Source: Paenibacillus thermotolerans
GTDB lineage: Bacteria > Bacillota > Bacilli > Paenibacillales > YIM-B00363
DNA: 64,000 bases
NCBI RefSeq assembly: GCF_028745515.1
Contig: NZ_JAQZSG010000025.1
Coordinates: forward strand, 1 to 64,000
Reading direction: 5' to 3'
Position numbers and translations under genes: made by a program. Shown one piece after another: positions 16,138-24,171 of this stretch. How positions within the stretch are numbered: the first letter of the stretch is position 1; each line of letters begins with the position of its first letter. The notes below the pieces were generated by a model, which made no database searches, was not told where the DNA came from, and saw only the letters and a program-made list of their open reading frames with translations.

Positions 16138-17106
16138 TCATGATTGCAGCTTCCTGATCGGTTCCCCCAGCAAGAAAACCTCGATATTTTCCAACGCCTC
16201 GCGGAAATAGACGCCGTAATTGCCTTCCGTCACATATCCGAGGTGCGGCAGCGCCAGCACGTTCGGCAGCGTGCGCAGCGGGTCGTTATGCGGCAGCGGC
16301 TCCCGCTCGTACACGTCGAGTCCCGCTCCGGCGATGCGTCCGTTACGGAGCGCTTGCAGCAGCGCCGCCTGATCGACGATTCCGGCGCGCGAAGTGTTGA
16401 TGAGATATGCCGTGGGCTTCATCAGCTCCAGCTCCCTGGCGCCGATCAGATGCCTGGTCCGCTCGCTTAGCACGAGATGAATCGATACGATATCGCTGCT
16501 CTGAAGCAGCTCTTCCTTCGACGATGCCAATACGGCTCCGGCGGCGTCCGCCCGCTCCCGCGTCAAGTTTTGACTCCACGCGGCCACCTCCATCCCGAAC
16601 GCTTGGCCGATCCGCGCCACTTTGCCGCCGATTTTTCCGAGACCGAGCAGGCCGAGCCGCTTCCCGTACAAGTCCGTTCCGATCGTGCTTTGCCACGGGC
16701 CGTTCGTGCGCATCGCCTCATTCTCCGCGGCCACTTTGCGCGCCAAGCCGAGAATCAGAGCCCACGTCAACTCGACGGGCGGTTCGGTGCGGCTGCCCGT
16801 GCCGCACACGGTGATGCCGAGCTCCGCCGCCGCTTTCAGATCGATCGACGCGTTCCGCATCCCCGTCGTTACGAGCAGCTTCAGCTTCGGCAGCCGCGAC
16901 AGCAAGGACGCGCGAAACGGGGTTCTTTCCCGCATAATGACGACGATCTCGCAATCTTTTATGTTCCGGACAACGTCGTCCTCATCGGCAAGTTGCTCGC
17001 GATAAGCTTTCACCTCCACCCGATCCTCCAGCTTGGACCAGTCTGCCATCGTTAATGCGGCATTTTGATAATCGTCCAGGATGGCGCACTTCAGCTTTTG
17101 CTTCAT
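16138..17106 (-). CDS. D-isomer-specific 2-hydroxyacid dehydrogenase
   Basis: The 322-residue NAD(P)-dependent enzyme interconverts D-2-hydroxyacids and 2-oxoacids. It shows the Rossmann motif 'GLLGLGKIGGKVARIG' (about residues 151-166), 'YLINTSRAGIVDQAALLQAL' with the conserved Arg region, 'GLDVYEREPLP' with the Glu, and the catalytic His in 'LALPHLGYVTE'. AAAGGAG precedes the ATG. The substrate is uncertain; the sequence is of the phosphoglycerate-dehydrogenase-like subgroup but shorter and without an ACT domain. Confidence 0.87.
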   Translation of the reverse strand: MKQKLKCAILDDYQNAALTMADWSKLEDRVEVKAYREQLADEDDVVRNIKDCEIVVIMRERTPFRASLLSRLPKLKLLVTTGMRNASIDLKAAAELGITVCGTGSRTEPPVELTWALILGLARKVAAENEAMRTNGPWQSTIGTDLYGKRLGLLGLGKIGGKVARIGQAFGMEVAAWSQNLTRERADAAGAVLASSKEELLQSSDIVSIHLVLSERTRHLIGARELELMKPTAYLINTSRAGIVDQAALLQALRNGRIAGAGLDVYEREPLPHNDPLRTLPNVLALPHLGYVTEGNYGVYFREALENIEVFLLGEPIRKLQS

Positions 17107-17127
17107 AGATTCGGATCTCTCCTTTGG

Positions 17128-17970
17128 TTAGTTTGGGGTAAAAGCGAGCAGCACGACTCCTGCGGCGATCAGTATCGATGAGGCGATTCGTTTCCCCCCT
17201 TGCGGCTCGTTAAGGATGTATATGCCCATTAGCGTACCGAAGACGGTGCCGATTTCCCGAATCGGCGTTAACATGGCGGCCTGCCCCAACGTTAGGGCGA
17301 ACAGAAACAGCAAATATCCGCCGGGTGCGGCCACGCCTCCCAGCAGCACCGTTCTCCAGTTCGCCTTCCACTCGCTCCGAAGAGCGCCCGACGCCGCTGC
17401 CGGGTACGACAACGCCAATAAATTGGCAATATTCGTAGCTTCGTTCAGAACGGTAGCCGGCATATATTGTAACGATAATTTATCGACGAGAATATAGAAC
17501 GCTATGCAGATGCCGACGGCAAGCGCCGCAGCTACGGCCCGTTTTGACGCGGCGGCATTGCTTCCGTGCCTGCTTAAGGCCGCGATTCCGGATACGATGA
17601 GCAGTACTCCGGCCCACCCTGCGGCGGCGAGACGCTCATTCAGAAACAGCACGGCGATGATCGGAACGAGGAGCGGACCCATGCCCCGCATAACGGGATA
17701 AACTTGGGACAAGTCTCCCAGCGTATACGCTTTGGCAAGCAGCACCATGTATGTCCCGTGCAGAAGCATCGAGGCGGCGAGCAGTAAGTAAGCGGGCGGA
17801 ACCGATTGCGCTTTGCCGAGGTCGGAGATGGCCCAAGGCAGAAACACGACGATCGCGACCAGCTGGCAACACCACAAAAACGCGCTCTTATTTACGCTTT
17901 TCTTCGTAAATAAATTCCAAACCGCGTGCAGAAAGCCGGAGGAGAGAACGAGCAGAACGGCCGCCGTCAT
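17128..17970 (-). CDS. DMT-superfamily (EamA) transporter
   Basis: The 280-residue membrane protein has about ten helices in two EamA-like halves ('FLHAVWNLFTKKSVNKSAFL' at the start; 'IREIGTVFGTLMGIYILNEP' near the end). It should export or import small metabolites; the substrate is unknown. The ATG at 17970 overlaps the stop of the acetyltransferase gene (ATGA), marking translational coupling, so an exporter of an acetylated or toxic product is conceivable. Confidence 0.85.
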   Translation of the reverse strand: MTAAVLLVLSSGFLHAVWNLFTKKSVNKSAFLWCCQLVAIVVFLPWAISDLGKAQSVPPAYLLLAASMLLHGTYMVLLAKAYTLGDLSQVYPVMRGMGPLLVPIIAVLFLNERLAAAGWAGVLLIVSGIAALSRHGSNAAASKRAVAAALAVGICIAFYILVDKLSLQYMPATVLNEATNIANLLALSYPAAASGALRSEWKANWRTVLLGGVAAPGGYLLFLFALTLGQAAMLTPIREIGTVFGTLMGIYILNEPQGGKRIASSILIAAGVVLLAFTPN

Positions 17971-18497
17971 GTGTCGATCCAGTATCTGCGTACGACGTTG
18001 CCGTTCTCCTCGATGTAATCCGTATCCCTGACTCCGCCGTTTCGTTCGATCGTTTTGGCGGATGCCGCATTCGTGTCGTCGCAAGTTACCAACGCTTTGC
18101 GAATATCCAGCTCCTTGGCTATGCCGAGCGACAAGGCCAGCAGCTTTTTGGCGTAGCCCTTCTGTCTTTCGGAAGGACGGATGCCGTAGCCGATATGCCC
18201 GCCCCGGTCGAACAAATAGCCGGTCAGCCCATGTCTGATGTTGACGGCTCCCAATACTTTGCTGCCGTCTTGGTTCACAAGCCAGTAAGTAGAATCGGGC
18301 ACCCATCCTTCCCGTAGGTTGATCCCGTTCGCATTGTCGCTAAGAAACCGCAGCATCGCCGGGAAATCGGACGGGTCTTTGCCGATAACCCACGGCACCA
18401 TTCGCTCGCCGCTGTCCTTCCACTCCCGGTAGAAGGCTATGTACGGCTCTCTCCATTCGATCGCCGGTTTTACAAGCAGTACGCCGCTTTCCTCCAT
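17967..18497 (-). CDS. GNAT family N-acetyltransferase
   Basis: The 176-residue enzyme transfers an acetyl group from acetyl-CoA. The acetyl-CoA site is in 'IGYGIRPSERQKGYAKKLLA' (Q/R-x-x-G-x-A form) and is followed by 'ALVTCDDTNAASAKTIERNG'. ATG 18497 follows GGGGAGAG. It is coupled to the DMT transporter gene. It resembles the YjcJ/RimJ-like group that includes antibiotic and small-molecule acetyltransferases; the acceptor is unknown. Confidence 0.85.
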   Translation of the reverse strand: MEESGVLLVKPAIEWREPYIAFYREWKDSGERMVPWVIGKDPSDFPAMLRFLSDNANGINLREGWVPDSTYWLVNQDGSKVLGAVNIRHGLTGYLFDRGGHIGYGIRPSERQKGYAKKLLALSLGIAKELDIRKALVTCDDTNAASAKTIERNGGVRDTDYIEENGNVVRRYWIDT

Positions 18498-18717
18498 CGT
18501 CTCTCTCCCCTTTAAGGTCTCTGGATACTGTGCTGTGCTGTGCTGATTATGGATCATTGTATACCAATTGGCGTGCGGCGGTAAGATGCTTTGAAGTATG
18601 CGGCGGTTATGGTAGCAGCGTTTGTAACTTGGTTAGGCACGGATACGTTTCCAGCATTAAAAGACCCGCTTCCTCAAATATATTGGCGCTGACTCCGGCT
18701 AGGCCGGCTGCCCATGT

Positions 18718-18748
18718 GGCGTTAGCACCAACTTTTGGTGCTAACGCC
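18718..18748. repeat. Perfect 14-bp hairpin without a T tract
   Basis: GGCGTTAGCACCAA pairs perfectly with TTGGTGCTAACGCC across a 3-base loop. No T run follows on either strand, so it is not an ordinary terminator. Its arms contain GTTAGCAC, the same terminal motif as the dispersed repeat. Confidence 0.8.
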
Positions 18749-18780
18749 GGAGCGTCCACGTCATTCGGTTTGCGATGCCG

Positions 18781-18910
18781 GAATTAACGGAACAACTTGA
18801 CCGCTAAAAACCGCCTCACCCCTAAAAGCTGCGAATTAACGGACCAACTTGACCGCTAAAAACCGCCTCACCCCTCCAAGCTGCGAAGTAACGGAACAAG
18901 TTGTCCGCTA
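18781..18910. repeat. 52-bp tandem repeat, two and a half copies
   Basis: Units begin at 18781, 18833 and 18885. The first two differ at only a few positions; the third keeps the first 25 or so bases and then diverges. Each unit contains TTAACGGA and CCGCTAA, which are imperfectly complementary, so each can fold. Confidence 0.85.
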
Positions 18911-19070
18911 ATCGCCCGAAAACCGCCAATTACCGGCGATTCATGCGAATTAGCGGACATTCGGTTCCGCTAATGAGCTCTTTTACCCGGTTTCGACAAA
19001 ATTAGCGGTCATCCGGTTCCGTTAGCGCCACAGCGATTCGCGTCAGTGGTGTCCGCATGGGTATGAAAGT

Positions 19071-19160
19071 TTTTTGGTGCTAACTCGGTCGTGCGGTGGG
19101 ATAGTAGCAATGTTTGTAACATTTTTGGGTGCTAACTCGGTCATGCGGCGGGATGGGAGC
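19071..19160. repeat. Pair of direct repeats of about 38 bp
   Basis: Copies at about 19071-19108 and 19122-19160 share GGTGCTAACTCGGTC, then TGCGG and GGGAT with a few substitutions. A weaker third match is near 18600-18635. Confidence 0.75.
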
Positions 19161-19328
19161 CTGTAATGAGGTAAAATCGGCATCAAAGGGATCGACCTCG
19201 CAATCCGAAAAGCAAATATCGTCAAAAAAATAAAAAATTGGTACAGTGTACTTAGAATATGCATCGTGGAAAATGGGTTACTCAATCGGTTTCGGTATAT
19301 AAGCAGTCAATGCAAAGGAGGCATATAC

Positions 19329-20369
19329 GTGCAGAAGGATAATGCAGGCGGCGGATTGCGAGGGTTGCGTGCGTCTCCCTCGGAGGAGCTGTTCCGGGCA
19401 GTAGCCGATGCATACGGGATTGACAGGTTGGAATCCGGCATCGACCTCGGAGGATCGTCGAGCCTTAACCTGCTCGTTACCGATGAGCGCGGCCGCTATG
19501 TCGTTCGTGTATACCGCCCGTACGTTACCGAAGCAAGGCTCTCCGATATTCAGCTCGCCCGCCAAATGCTGAATGCCGGCGGAGTCCCATCGGCGGAAGC
19601 GCTGCCGACATCGGACGGACGGCAATGGCTAACGTTCGACGGCCGGCTTGTGGAGGTTGAACGGTATGTAGAGCACGACGGCTTCATGGATTCCTGGGAC
19701 CGCTTGATGACCGGACTACCGTTGCTCGGTCGGATTCATACCGTGCTTAAAGGTGCGCCTTTCAGCAATGACGGCAGGTACCCGCTCTTTGCGAATCACA
19801 TCGAGCCGCAGAAAGCGCTGAGCAAGTCGTTGGAAGGCATTCAACGCCTGCGTGGGTGGAATGCGTCGCCATACTATCGTCAGCTTGCGGAAGCGGCAGA
19901 GGAGCTCGCCCGACGGGTCACCGCCGCGGAGTGGGAGCCGGTTTCTTCGCTTCCACGGCAGATGACGCACGGCGACTTTTGGCACAACAACGTATTTTTT
20001 CGCGACGGCCGTGTAGTGCTCGTCAACGATTTCGATTATATGGGCGAGCGCGCACGCATCGACGACCTCGCCTTGACCCTCTATTATTTCGATTGCTCGA
20101 TCGAACCCGTAACTGAGGAACGATTGAGTAAATTACGGAGTCTTACCGATGCATACGATTCGGGTTTGGGGGAGAGGCTGTCGTCGGCGGAACGTCGGGC
20201 TTTGCCGCTTGCGATCGCACGGCAGCCGTTATGGTCGATCGGCGGGTGGATTGCCTCGCTGGACGATGAGGAAGCCGCGCAGCGTCACGCGTCGAACATG
20301 CTGGATGAAGTGGAGTGGGCCCTTCGGATCGTAAGTGAATTAGACAGATGGCAGGAAGCATTCGCCTAA
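19329..20369 (+). CDS. Aminoglycoside phosphotransferase-like (APH) kinase
   Basis: The 346-residue protein has the small-molecule kinase fold: the Brenner motif HGDFWHNN at about residues 214-221 and the metal-binding 'NDFDYMGERARIDDLALTL' from about 233. I chose GTG 19329 because AAAGGAGG precedes it by seven bases; the upstream ATG has no ribosome site. Family members phosphorylate sugars, homoserine, choline or drugs, so the substrate is open. It is monocistronic and borders the repeat-rich gap. Confidence 0.82.
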   Translation: MQKDNAGGGLRGLRASPSEELFRAVADAYGIDRLESGIDLGGSSSLNLLVTDERGRYVVRVYRPYVTEARLSDIQLARQMLNAGGVPSAEALPTSDGRQWLTFDGRLVEVERYVEHDGFMDSWDRLMTGLPLLGRIHTVLKGAPFSNDGRYPLFANHIEPQKALSKSLEGIQRLRGWNASPYYRQLAEAAEELARRVTAAEWEPVSSLPRQMTHGDFWHNNVFFRDGRVVLVNDFDYMGERARIDDLALTLYYFDCSIEPVTEERLSKLRSLTDAYDSGLGERLSSAERRALPLAIARQPLWSIGGWIASLDDEEAAQRHASNMLDEVEWALRIVSELDRWQEAFA

Positions 20370-20383
20370 ACTCGGCGCACGGC

Positions 20384-20422
20384 AAAAAAATAGAGGTTCA
20401 AACTAACTCCGTCTGAACCTCT
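20384..20422 (-). terminator. Terminator of the gluconate-dehydrogenase-like operon
   Basis: AGAGGTTCA / TGAACCTCT encloses 13 bases. On the minus strand it is followed by ATTTTTTT, so it ends the converging operon. Confidence 0.85.
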
Positions 20423-20435
20423 GTCTATGCCCTCC

Positions 20436-22016
20436 TCAAGAAAGCTCGAACCGCGCCGCTTTCTCCTTAATATGATCCGCCGTCCGCAGCGCAAGCGCCA
20501 TCACCGTCTCCGTAGGGTTGCCCGCCCCTGAAGTGACGAACACGCTTGCGTCGCATACGAACAAGTTCGGAATGTCGTGCGTCTGACCGTACGAGTTGAC
20601 CACGGACGACTGCGGATCCTTCCCCATCCGGCAGCCTCCCATCAGATGAGCGGTGTCGGAGACGACAAAGTCGACCCTGCCGCCCTCCGCCTCCATAATC
20701 GAGCTCATCGTCTTCACCGCGTGGTCGATCAGCTTCAAATCGTTGTCGCCGTAGCTGAACGTCACCTTCGCCCGCGGCAGCCCGAGCTCGTCCTTCTCGT
20801 GCGACAGCGTCACCGTGTTTTTCTCGCTCGGAAGCACCTCTCCGACCATCGTAATGCGCCCGTAGTGATTGTAATCGAGCGCGGTGCGGCGCAGCTCCTC
20901 GCCCCACAGCATGCCGCCTTCGTGCTGGGAGATCGCGCTTGCGAAAGCGACCGGCCGCGCCCCGTGCGCATGCAGCGTATACCCGCGCACAAAATCGTTG
21001 GCCGGATCGGTGCGGTAAAACTCCTGCGTAGTCGCAAGCACCGGCGTCCCCTTGTACAACCGGATCTCATCCTCGAACCAAGCGTACACGTCGTAGCTGC
21101 TGTGCGTCATGACCGCTTTGCCGACCCAGCCGCTGCTGTTCGCCAGTCCGTCCGGGAATGCCGAGGTCGCCGAGTTCAGCAGCAGCCGCGGCGTTTCGAC
21201 GACGTAGGCCGAAACGACGACAAGCTTCGCCCGCTGCTGATATTCGATTCCCTTATGGACGAACGTGACGCCCTTCGCCTTCCCGTCCTTGCCCATATCG
21301 ATCGAAGTGACCATGCATTCCGGAAGCAGCTCCGCCCCCGCGCGCAGCGCCTTCGGGATGTGCACGATCAGCGAGCTGTATTTCGAGTTGGGCATGCACC
21401 CCTGATTGCAAAAGCCTCGGTTAATGCAAGGCGGCCTGCCCTCGAATGGCGCCGACAAAATCGCCAGCGGCGCGACGACCGAGCGGATGCCGAGCTTTTC
21501 GCAGCCGTTGCGGAACAAGTATGCGTTCGGACTTAACGGCTCCCGCTCCGGATACGGATAAGGGCCTTGAAACTCGCCCCAAGGGAAATGCTTCGGGCCG
21601 GAAACGGCGATTTCCCGTTCGATCCGGTCATAATACGACTCCAAGTTCCAATAGTCGATCGGCCAATCGTCCGCAACGCCGTCGATCGTCTTCGCCTTGA
21701 AATCGGCGTTGTGAAACCGCAGCGACACGCCCGTCCAATGAAGGCTGGTGCCCCCGACTCCGCGGCCCGAGTTGTTATGACCCATCTTCAGCGGGTTTTG
21801 CCCGTCGACGATGCGCGTCTCCTGCCAACCCAGCCGCTGCATCGACAGCTCGTCGCTGGCGAAATCGTCCTGCGGATCATAGAACGGCCCCGCTTCGATC
21901 AGGACAACCTTCATCCCCGCCTCGGCCAGCTCCTTGGCGATGATTCCGCCCGCCACTCCGGCCCCGACGATGACGACGTCCGCTTCTTCACCCGCATATT
22001 TACGCTGCAGCATCAC
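20436..22016 (-). CDS. GMC oxidoreductase, gluconate 2-dehydrogenase FAD-subunit type
   Basis: This 526-residue flavoprotein has the FAD motif 'VIVGAGVAGGIIAKELAEAG' (about residues 14-33), 'GRGVGGTSLHWTGVS', and the C-terminal 'MGGCRMGKDPQSSVVNS' and 'NLFVCDASVFVTSGAGNP' of GMC sugar dehydrogenases. It should oxidise a sugar, gluconate or polyol. It overlaps the subunit-3-like gene upstream by four bases. Four cysteines in 'PCINRGFCNQGCM' resemble a metal or Fe-S site seen in some membrane-bound members. No signal peptide is present. Confidence 0.87.
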   Translation of the reverse strand: MMLQRKYAGEEADVVIVGAGVAGGIIAKELAEAGMKVVLIEAGPFYDPQDDFASDELSMQRLGWQETRIVDGQNPLKMGHNNSGRGVGGTSLHWTGVSLRFHNADFKAKTIDGVADDWPIDYWNLESYYDRIEREIAVSGPKHFPWGEFQGPYPYPEREPLSPNAYLFRNGCEKLGIRSVVAPLAILSAPFEGRPPCINRGFCNQGCMPNSKYSSLIVHIPKALRAGAELLPECMVTSIDMGKDGKAKGVTFVHKGIEYQQRAKLVVVSAYVVETPRLLLNSATSAFPDGLANSSGWVGKAVMTHSSYDVYAWFEDEIRLYKGTPVLATTQEFYRTDPANDFVRGYTLHAHGARPVAFASAISQHEGGMLWGEELRRTALDYNHYGRITMVGEVLPSEKNTVTLSHEKDELGLPRAKVTFSYGDNDLKLIDHAVKTMSSIMEAEGGRVDFVVSDTAHLMGGCRMGKDPQSSVVNSYGQTHDIPNLFVCDASVFVTSGAGNPTETVMALALRTADHIKEKAARFELS

Positions 22017-22648
22017 GCATCACCCGTCTCTTTCCGTTCAGGCTTGTCCCGATGCGCCTCCCACGGATCCAGCTGTCCCAACTGGGTGCGTACGTAACCG
22101 CGCGGATAAGCCGGGCCGCCGTAGCCGATTTCCGACCATACGACCGGGTGGGAATAATAAGCTTCGACCGCAAGCTTCAGCAGCTTCTTGAAGAACGGCT
22201 TTTGCGGAACGCTCGCCCACGCATGCTCCGGCTGTCCCCGCTCCTCGCTGATGCCCGCCAGCAAGTCCCGCTGCTGCTGCGCTTCCGCATCGACGAAGGG
22301 GCGTCCGAACAGCTCCTGCGAAGCCTGCTCCAGCGCGGACAGCCCGCTTCGTACAAGCTCCTCCCCTTTCGGGACGTTCGTCTTCCGTTCGCTCTCGCCG
22401 ATTGTGTTGCTCAGCGTCTGGTCCGCATGATACACGATGTACCGGATGATGTCCCCTCGCTCGTCACCTGTCAAACGCATGCATACGGAGAACATTTTCT
22501 CAGCCTCTTTCTCCGTAAAAAACTGTAACGACCCCCCCGGCTCCAGACGGCTGTTCACAATCCCGCGGGTGTGGTCGTCCCAATGCTCCTGCTCATCCAT
22601 TACGTTATAGCTGCTGTAATGCGTCTTCGTCGGCAATATTTTGCTCAT
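22013..22648 (-). CDS. Gluconate 2-dehydrogenase subunit 3-like protein
   Basis: The 211-residue protein matches the small-subunit family that accompanies GMC dehydrogenases: 'LQFFTEKEAEKMFSVCMRLT', a central helical region and 'PVVWSEIGYGGPAYPRGYV' near the end. No Tat or Sec signal is obvious, unlike many Gram-negative homologues. The ATG at 22648 follows a GGGAG site. It is co-translated with the catalytic subunit through a 4-bp overlap. Confidence 0.83.
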   Translation of the reverse strand: MSKILPTKTHYSSYNVMDEQEHWDDHTRGIVNSRLEPGGSLQFFTEKEAEKMFSVCMRLTGDERGDIIRYIVYHADQTLSNTIGESERKTNVPKGEELVRSGLSALEQASQELFGRPFVDAEAQQQRDLLAGISEERGQPEHAWASVPQKPFFKKLLKLAVEAYYSHPVVWSEIGYGGPAYPRGYVRTQLGQLDPWEAHRDKPERKETGDA

Positions 22649-22664
22649 ATGCTCCCGCCCCCCA

Positions 22665-23054
22665 TCACCATAGCACGGCCAATATGCCGAGCACGCCGAG
22701 AGCGGTAAACAGCAGCGGCATAACAATAGGCGGCCCGATCAAAAAGTTTCGCAGCTCATACCCTCCGACCCGAACCCCCACGCCCCGCCAGTGGAAATAA
22801 AAGCCTCCCAATCCGATGAGCGCTCCGATTCCCATTAGAATCATAAAAAGATTAACGGTCCACCCCGTGTTATAGAACGCTAGCAAAATGCCACCGGCAA
22901 ACAACAAAGGCGAAGAAATCACGGGCGACCACATCGCCTTATGGTGGAAATTTTGCCTGTAATGCAGCAGCGCCACTTGGATTCCCACCAGCAAAAACGC
23001 CAATCCCACGAACAAAATGACCACGCGATCAAGCGGCCATCCCGGCCAATTCAT
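22665..23054 (-). CDS. Small membrane protein of the dehydrogenase operon
   Basis: The 129-residue protein has four hydrophobic helices (about residues 8-27, 41-60, 65-86, 103-127). It is first in the operon, 16 bp before the subunit-3 gene, so it is probably a membrane anchor or electron-transfer partner for the dehydrogenase. No haem-binding CxxCH is present. GGGAGG precedes the ATG at 23054. I do not recognise a named family. Confidence 0.7.
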   Translation of the reverse strand: MNWPGWPLDRVVILFVGLAFLLVGIQVALLHYRQNFHHKAMWSPVISSPLLFAGGILLAFYNTGWTVNLFMILMGIGALIGLGGFYFHWRGVGVRVGGYELRNFLIGPPIVMPLLFTALGVLGILAVLW

Positions 23055-23270
23055 GTGCACGCCTCCCAAACCCTTTTTCGGATATGATTTCCACCATGTC
23101 CTTTTTTATGTAACGTTCGCCTCATTCTATTAAAAGGAGCCCCGCGCAATATTTTTTGAAAAGGCTGCCGTGATAAAAAAGCCGCCTAACGGCGCCGCGT
23201 GCTGCGCAATCCGGCAAACAGAGGACTTTGTGGTTTGGAGCGGCAATCTCGGTATCGGACCTATCAAATT

Positions 23271-23483
23271 CGGATGGCCGGTGGCTGCTCTAACGTAACG
23301 GACAGGGATGCAGTTATTTGGCGTCTTGAACGGAGTTTGCAGTTGTAACGGACACCATTGCAGTTATTGCCACGAAAAAGCAGGGATCAGCGTCAAAAAT
23401 CGGGGTTTAGCGTCTGTGGTGTCCGTTAGAAGAATGGCGGTAGGCAAATCGGCGATATAGCGTCTGTGGTGTCCGTTAGCACT
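23271..23483 (+). repeat. Full copy of the dispersed 210-bp repeat (copy B)
   Basis: The copy lies in the 478-base gene-free interval 23055-23532. From left to right it has TAACGGACAGGGATGCAGTT, TAACGGACACCATTGCAGTT, GTCAAAAATCGGGGTTTAGC and two copies of GCGTCTGTGGTGTCCGTTAG separated by about 30 bases. Its right end touches the terminator of the pentapeptide gene. The rest of the interval, 23055-23270, shows nothing I can name. Confidence 0.88.
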
Positions 23484-23488
23484 GTAAA

Positions 23489-23526
23489 CAAAAAACCTGA
23501 CGCGAGGCTTTCTCCACGGCAGGTTT
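23489..23526 (-). terminator. Terminator of the pentapeptide-repeat gene
   Basis: AAACCTG / CAGGTTT encloses a GC-rich inner region. On the minus strand TTTTTT follows the stem. Confidence 0.8.
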
Positions 23527-23532
23527 ATTCCG

Positions 23533-24138
23533 TTAATCGATTTTGATCCCGTAAGACCGGGCAAATGCGGCAACCTGCAGCATATCGAGCCGGGCTCCCT
23601 TCAGATCGATCGTCTTAAAGTCGATGCCGTCCATAACCGCGCCTCTGAAGTCCGCGCCGCTCACTTTCGCTTTCGCCAAATGAGCCTTCGTCAAATCCGC
23701 GTTCCGCAAATCCGCCTTCTCCAAATTGCACTCGTACAAATCCGCCTCAAGAAAGCGGACGCCGCGCAAGTCTTGTTTGGCTAAGTTGACGTGCCGCAAA
23801 TTCGTATACGACCAATCGCCGCCGGCGATCGAAACTCCGTCCAGTCTCGCCTCTTTAAAATCGGAGCCGGTCATTTTGCACTGCTCGAACTTCGCCACGA
23901 ACAAATTCGCTCCCGCGAATCGGCAGTTCGTAAAAGCGGTATGGGTATATACGGAGCCGTTCATGCTCGAATTCGTAAAATCGCAGTCGACGAACTGACA
24001 GCCCGAAACCGCCGCCTCTTTCATATCCGTCCCGCGAAACCTGCATTTCGTAAACCTGCAATTGCGCAGCTCCCCCATACTAAGGTCGGCGCCGCTGAAA
24101 TCTTTTCCCTCGAACGTTTCGTCGATGTGCTGATACAT
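23533..24138 (-). CDS. Pentapeptide-repeat protein
   Basis: The 201-residue protein is almost entirely A(D/N)LXX-type pentapeptide repeats, for example 'FSGADLSMGELRNCRFTKCR' and 'ADLYECNLEKADLRNADLTK'. It should form a right-handed quadrilateral beta helix. Some relatives protect DNA gyrase; most have no known role. It follows the DUF4129 gene on the same strand after 33 bp and may be the last gene of the MoxR operon. Confidence 0.9.
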   Translation of the reverse strand: MYQHIDETFEGKDFSGADLSMGELRNCRFTKCRFRGTDMKEAAVSGCQFVDCDFTNSSMNGSVYTHTAFTNCRFAGANLFVAKFEQCKMTGSDFKEARLDGVSIAGGDWSYTNLRHVNLAKQDLRGVRFLEADLYECNLEKADLRNADLTKAHLAKAKVSGADFRGAVMDGIDFKTIDLKGARLDMLQVAAFARSYGIKID

Positions 24139-24171
24139 TGTTGTCGCGGTGCCTCCTCTTTGCGGCTGATG

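Larger units (their letters stand above)
18498..19328. other. Gene-free, repeat-rich interval
   Basis: No convincing gene is seen in these 831 bases. The interval holds a perfect 14-bp hairpin at 18718-18748, a 52-bp tandem repeat from 18781, several TTAGCGG/CCGCTAA motifs to 19030, and a pair of direct repeats from 19071. Related TAACGGAC motifs occur in the dispersed repeat elsewhere in the window. The promoter of the downstream phosphotransferase should lie after 19200, where the sequence turns AT-rich. Confidence 0.7.

Noticed and set aside
18781-18910. Possible CRISPR array
   Set aside because: The units are head-to-tail copies with no unique spacers, only two and a half in number, and no cas gene is near.
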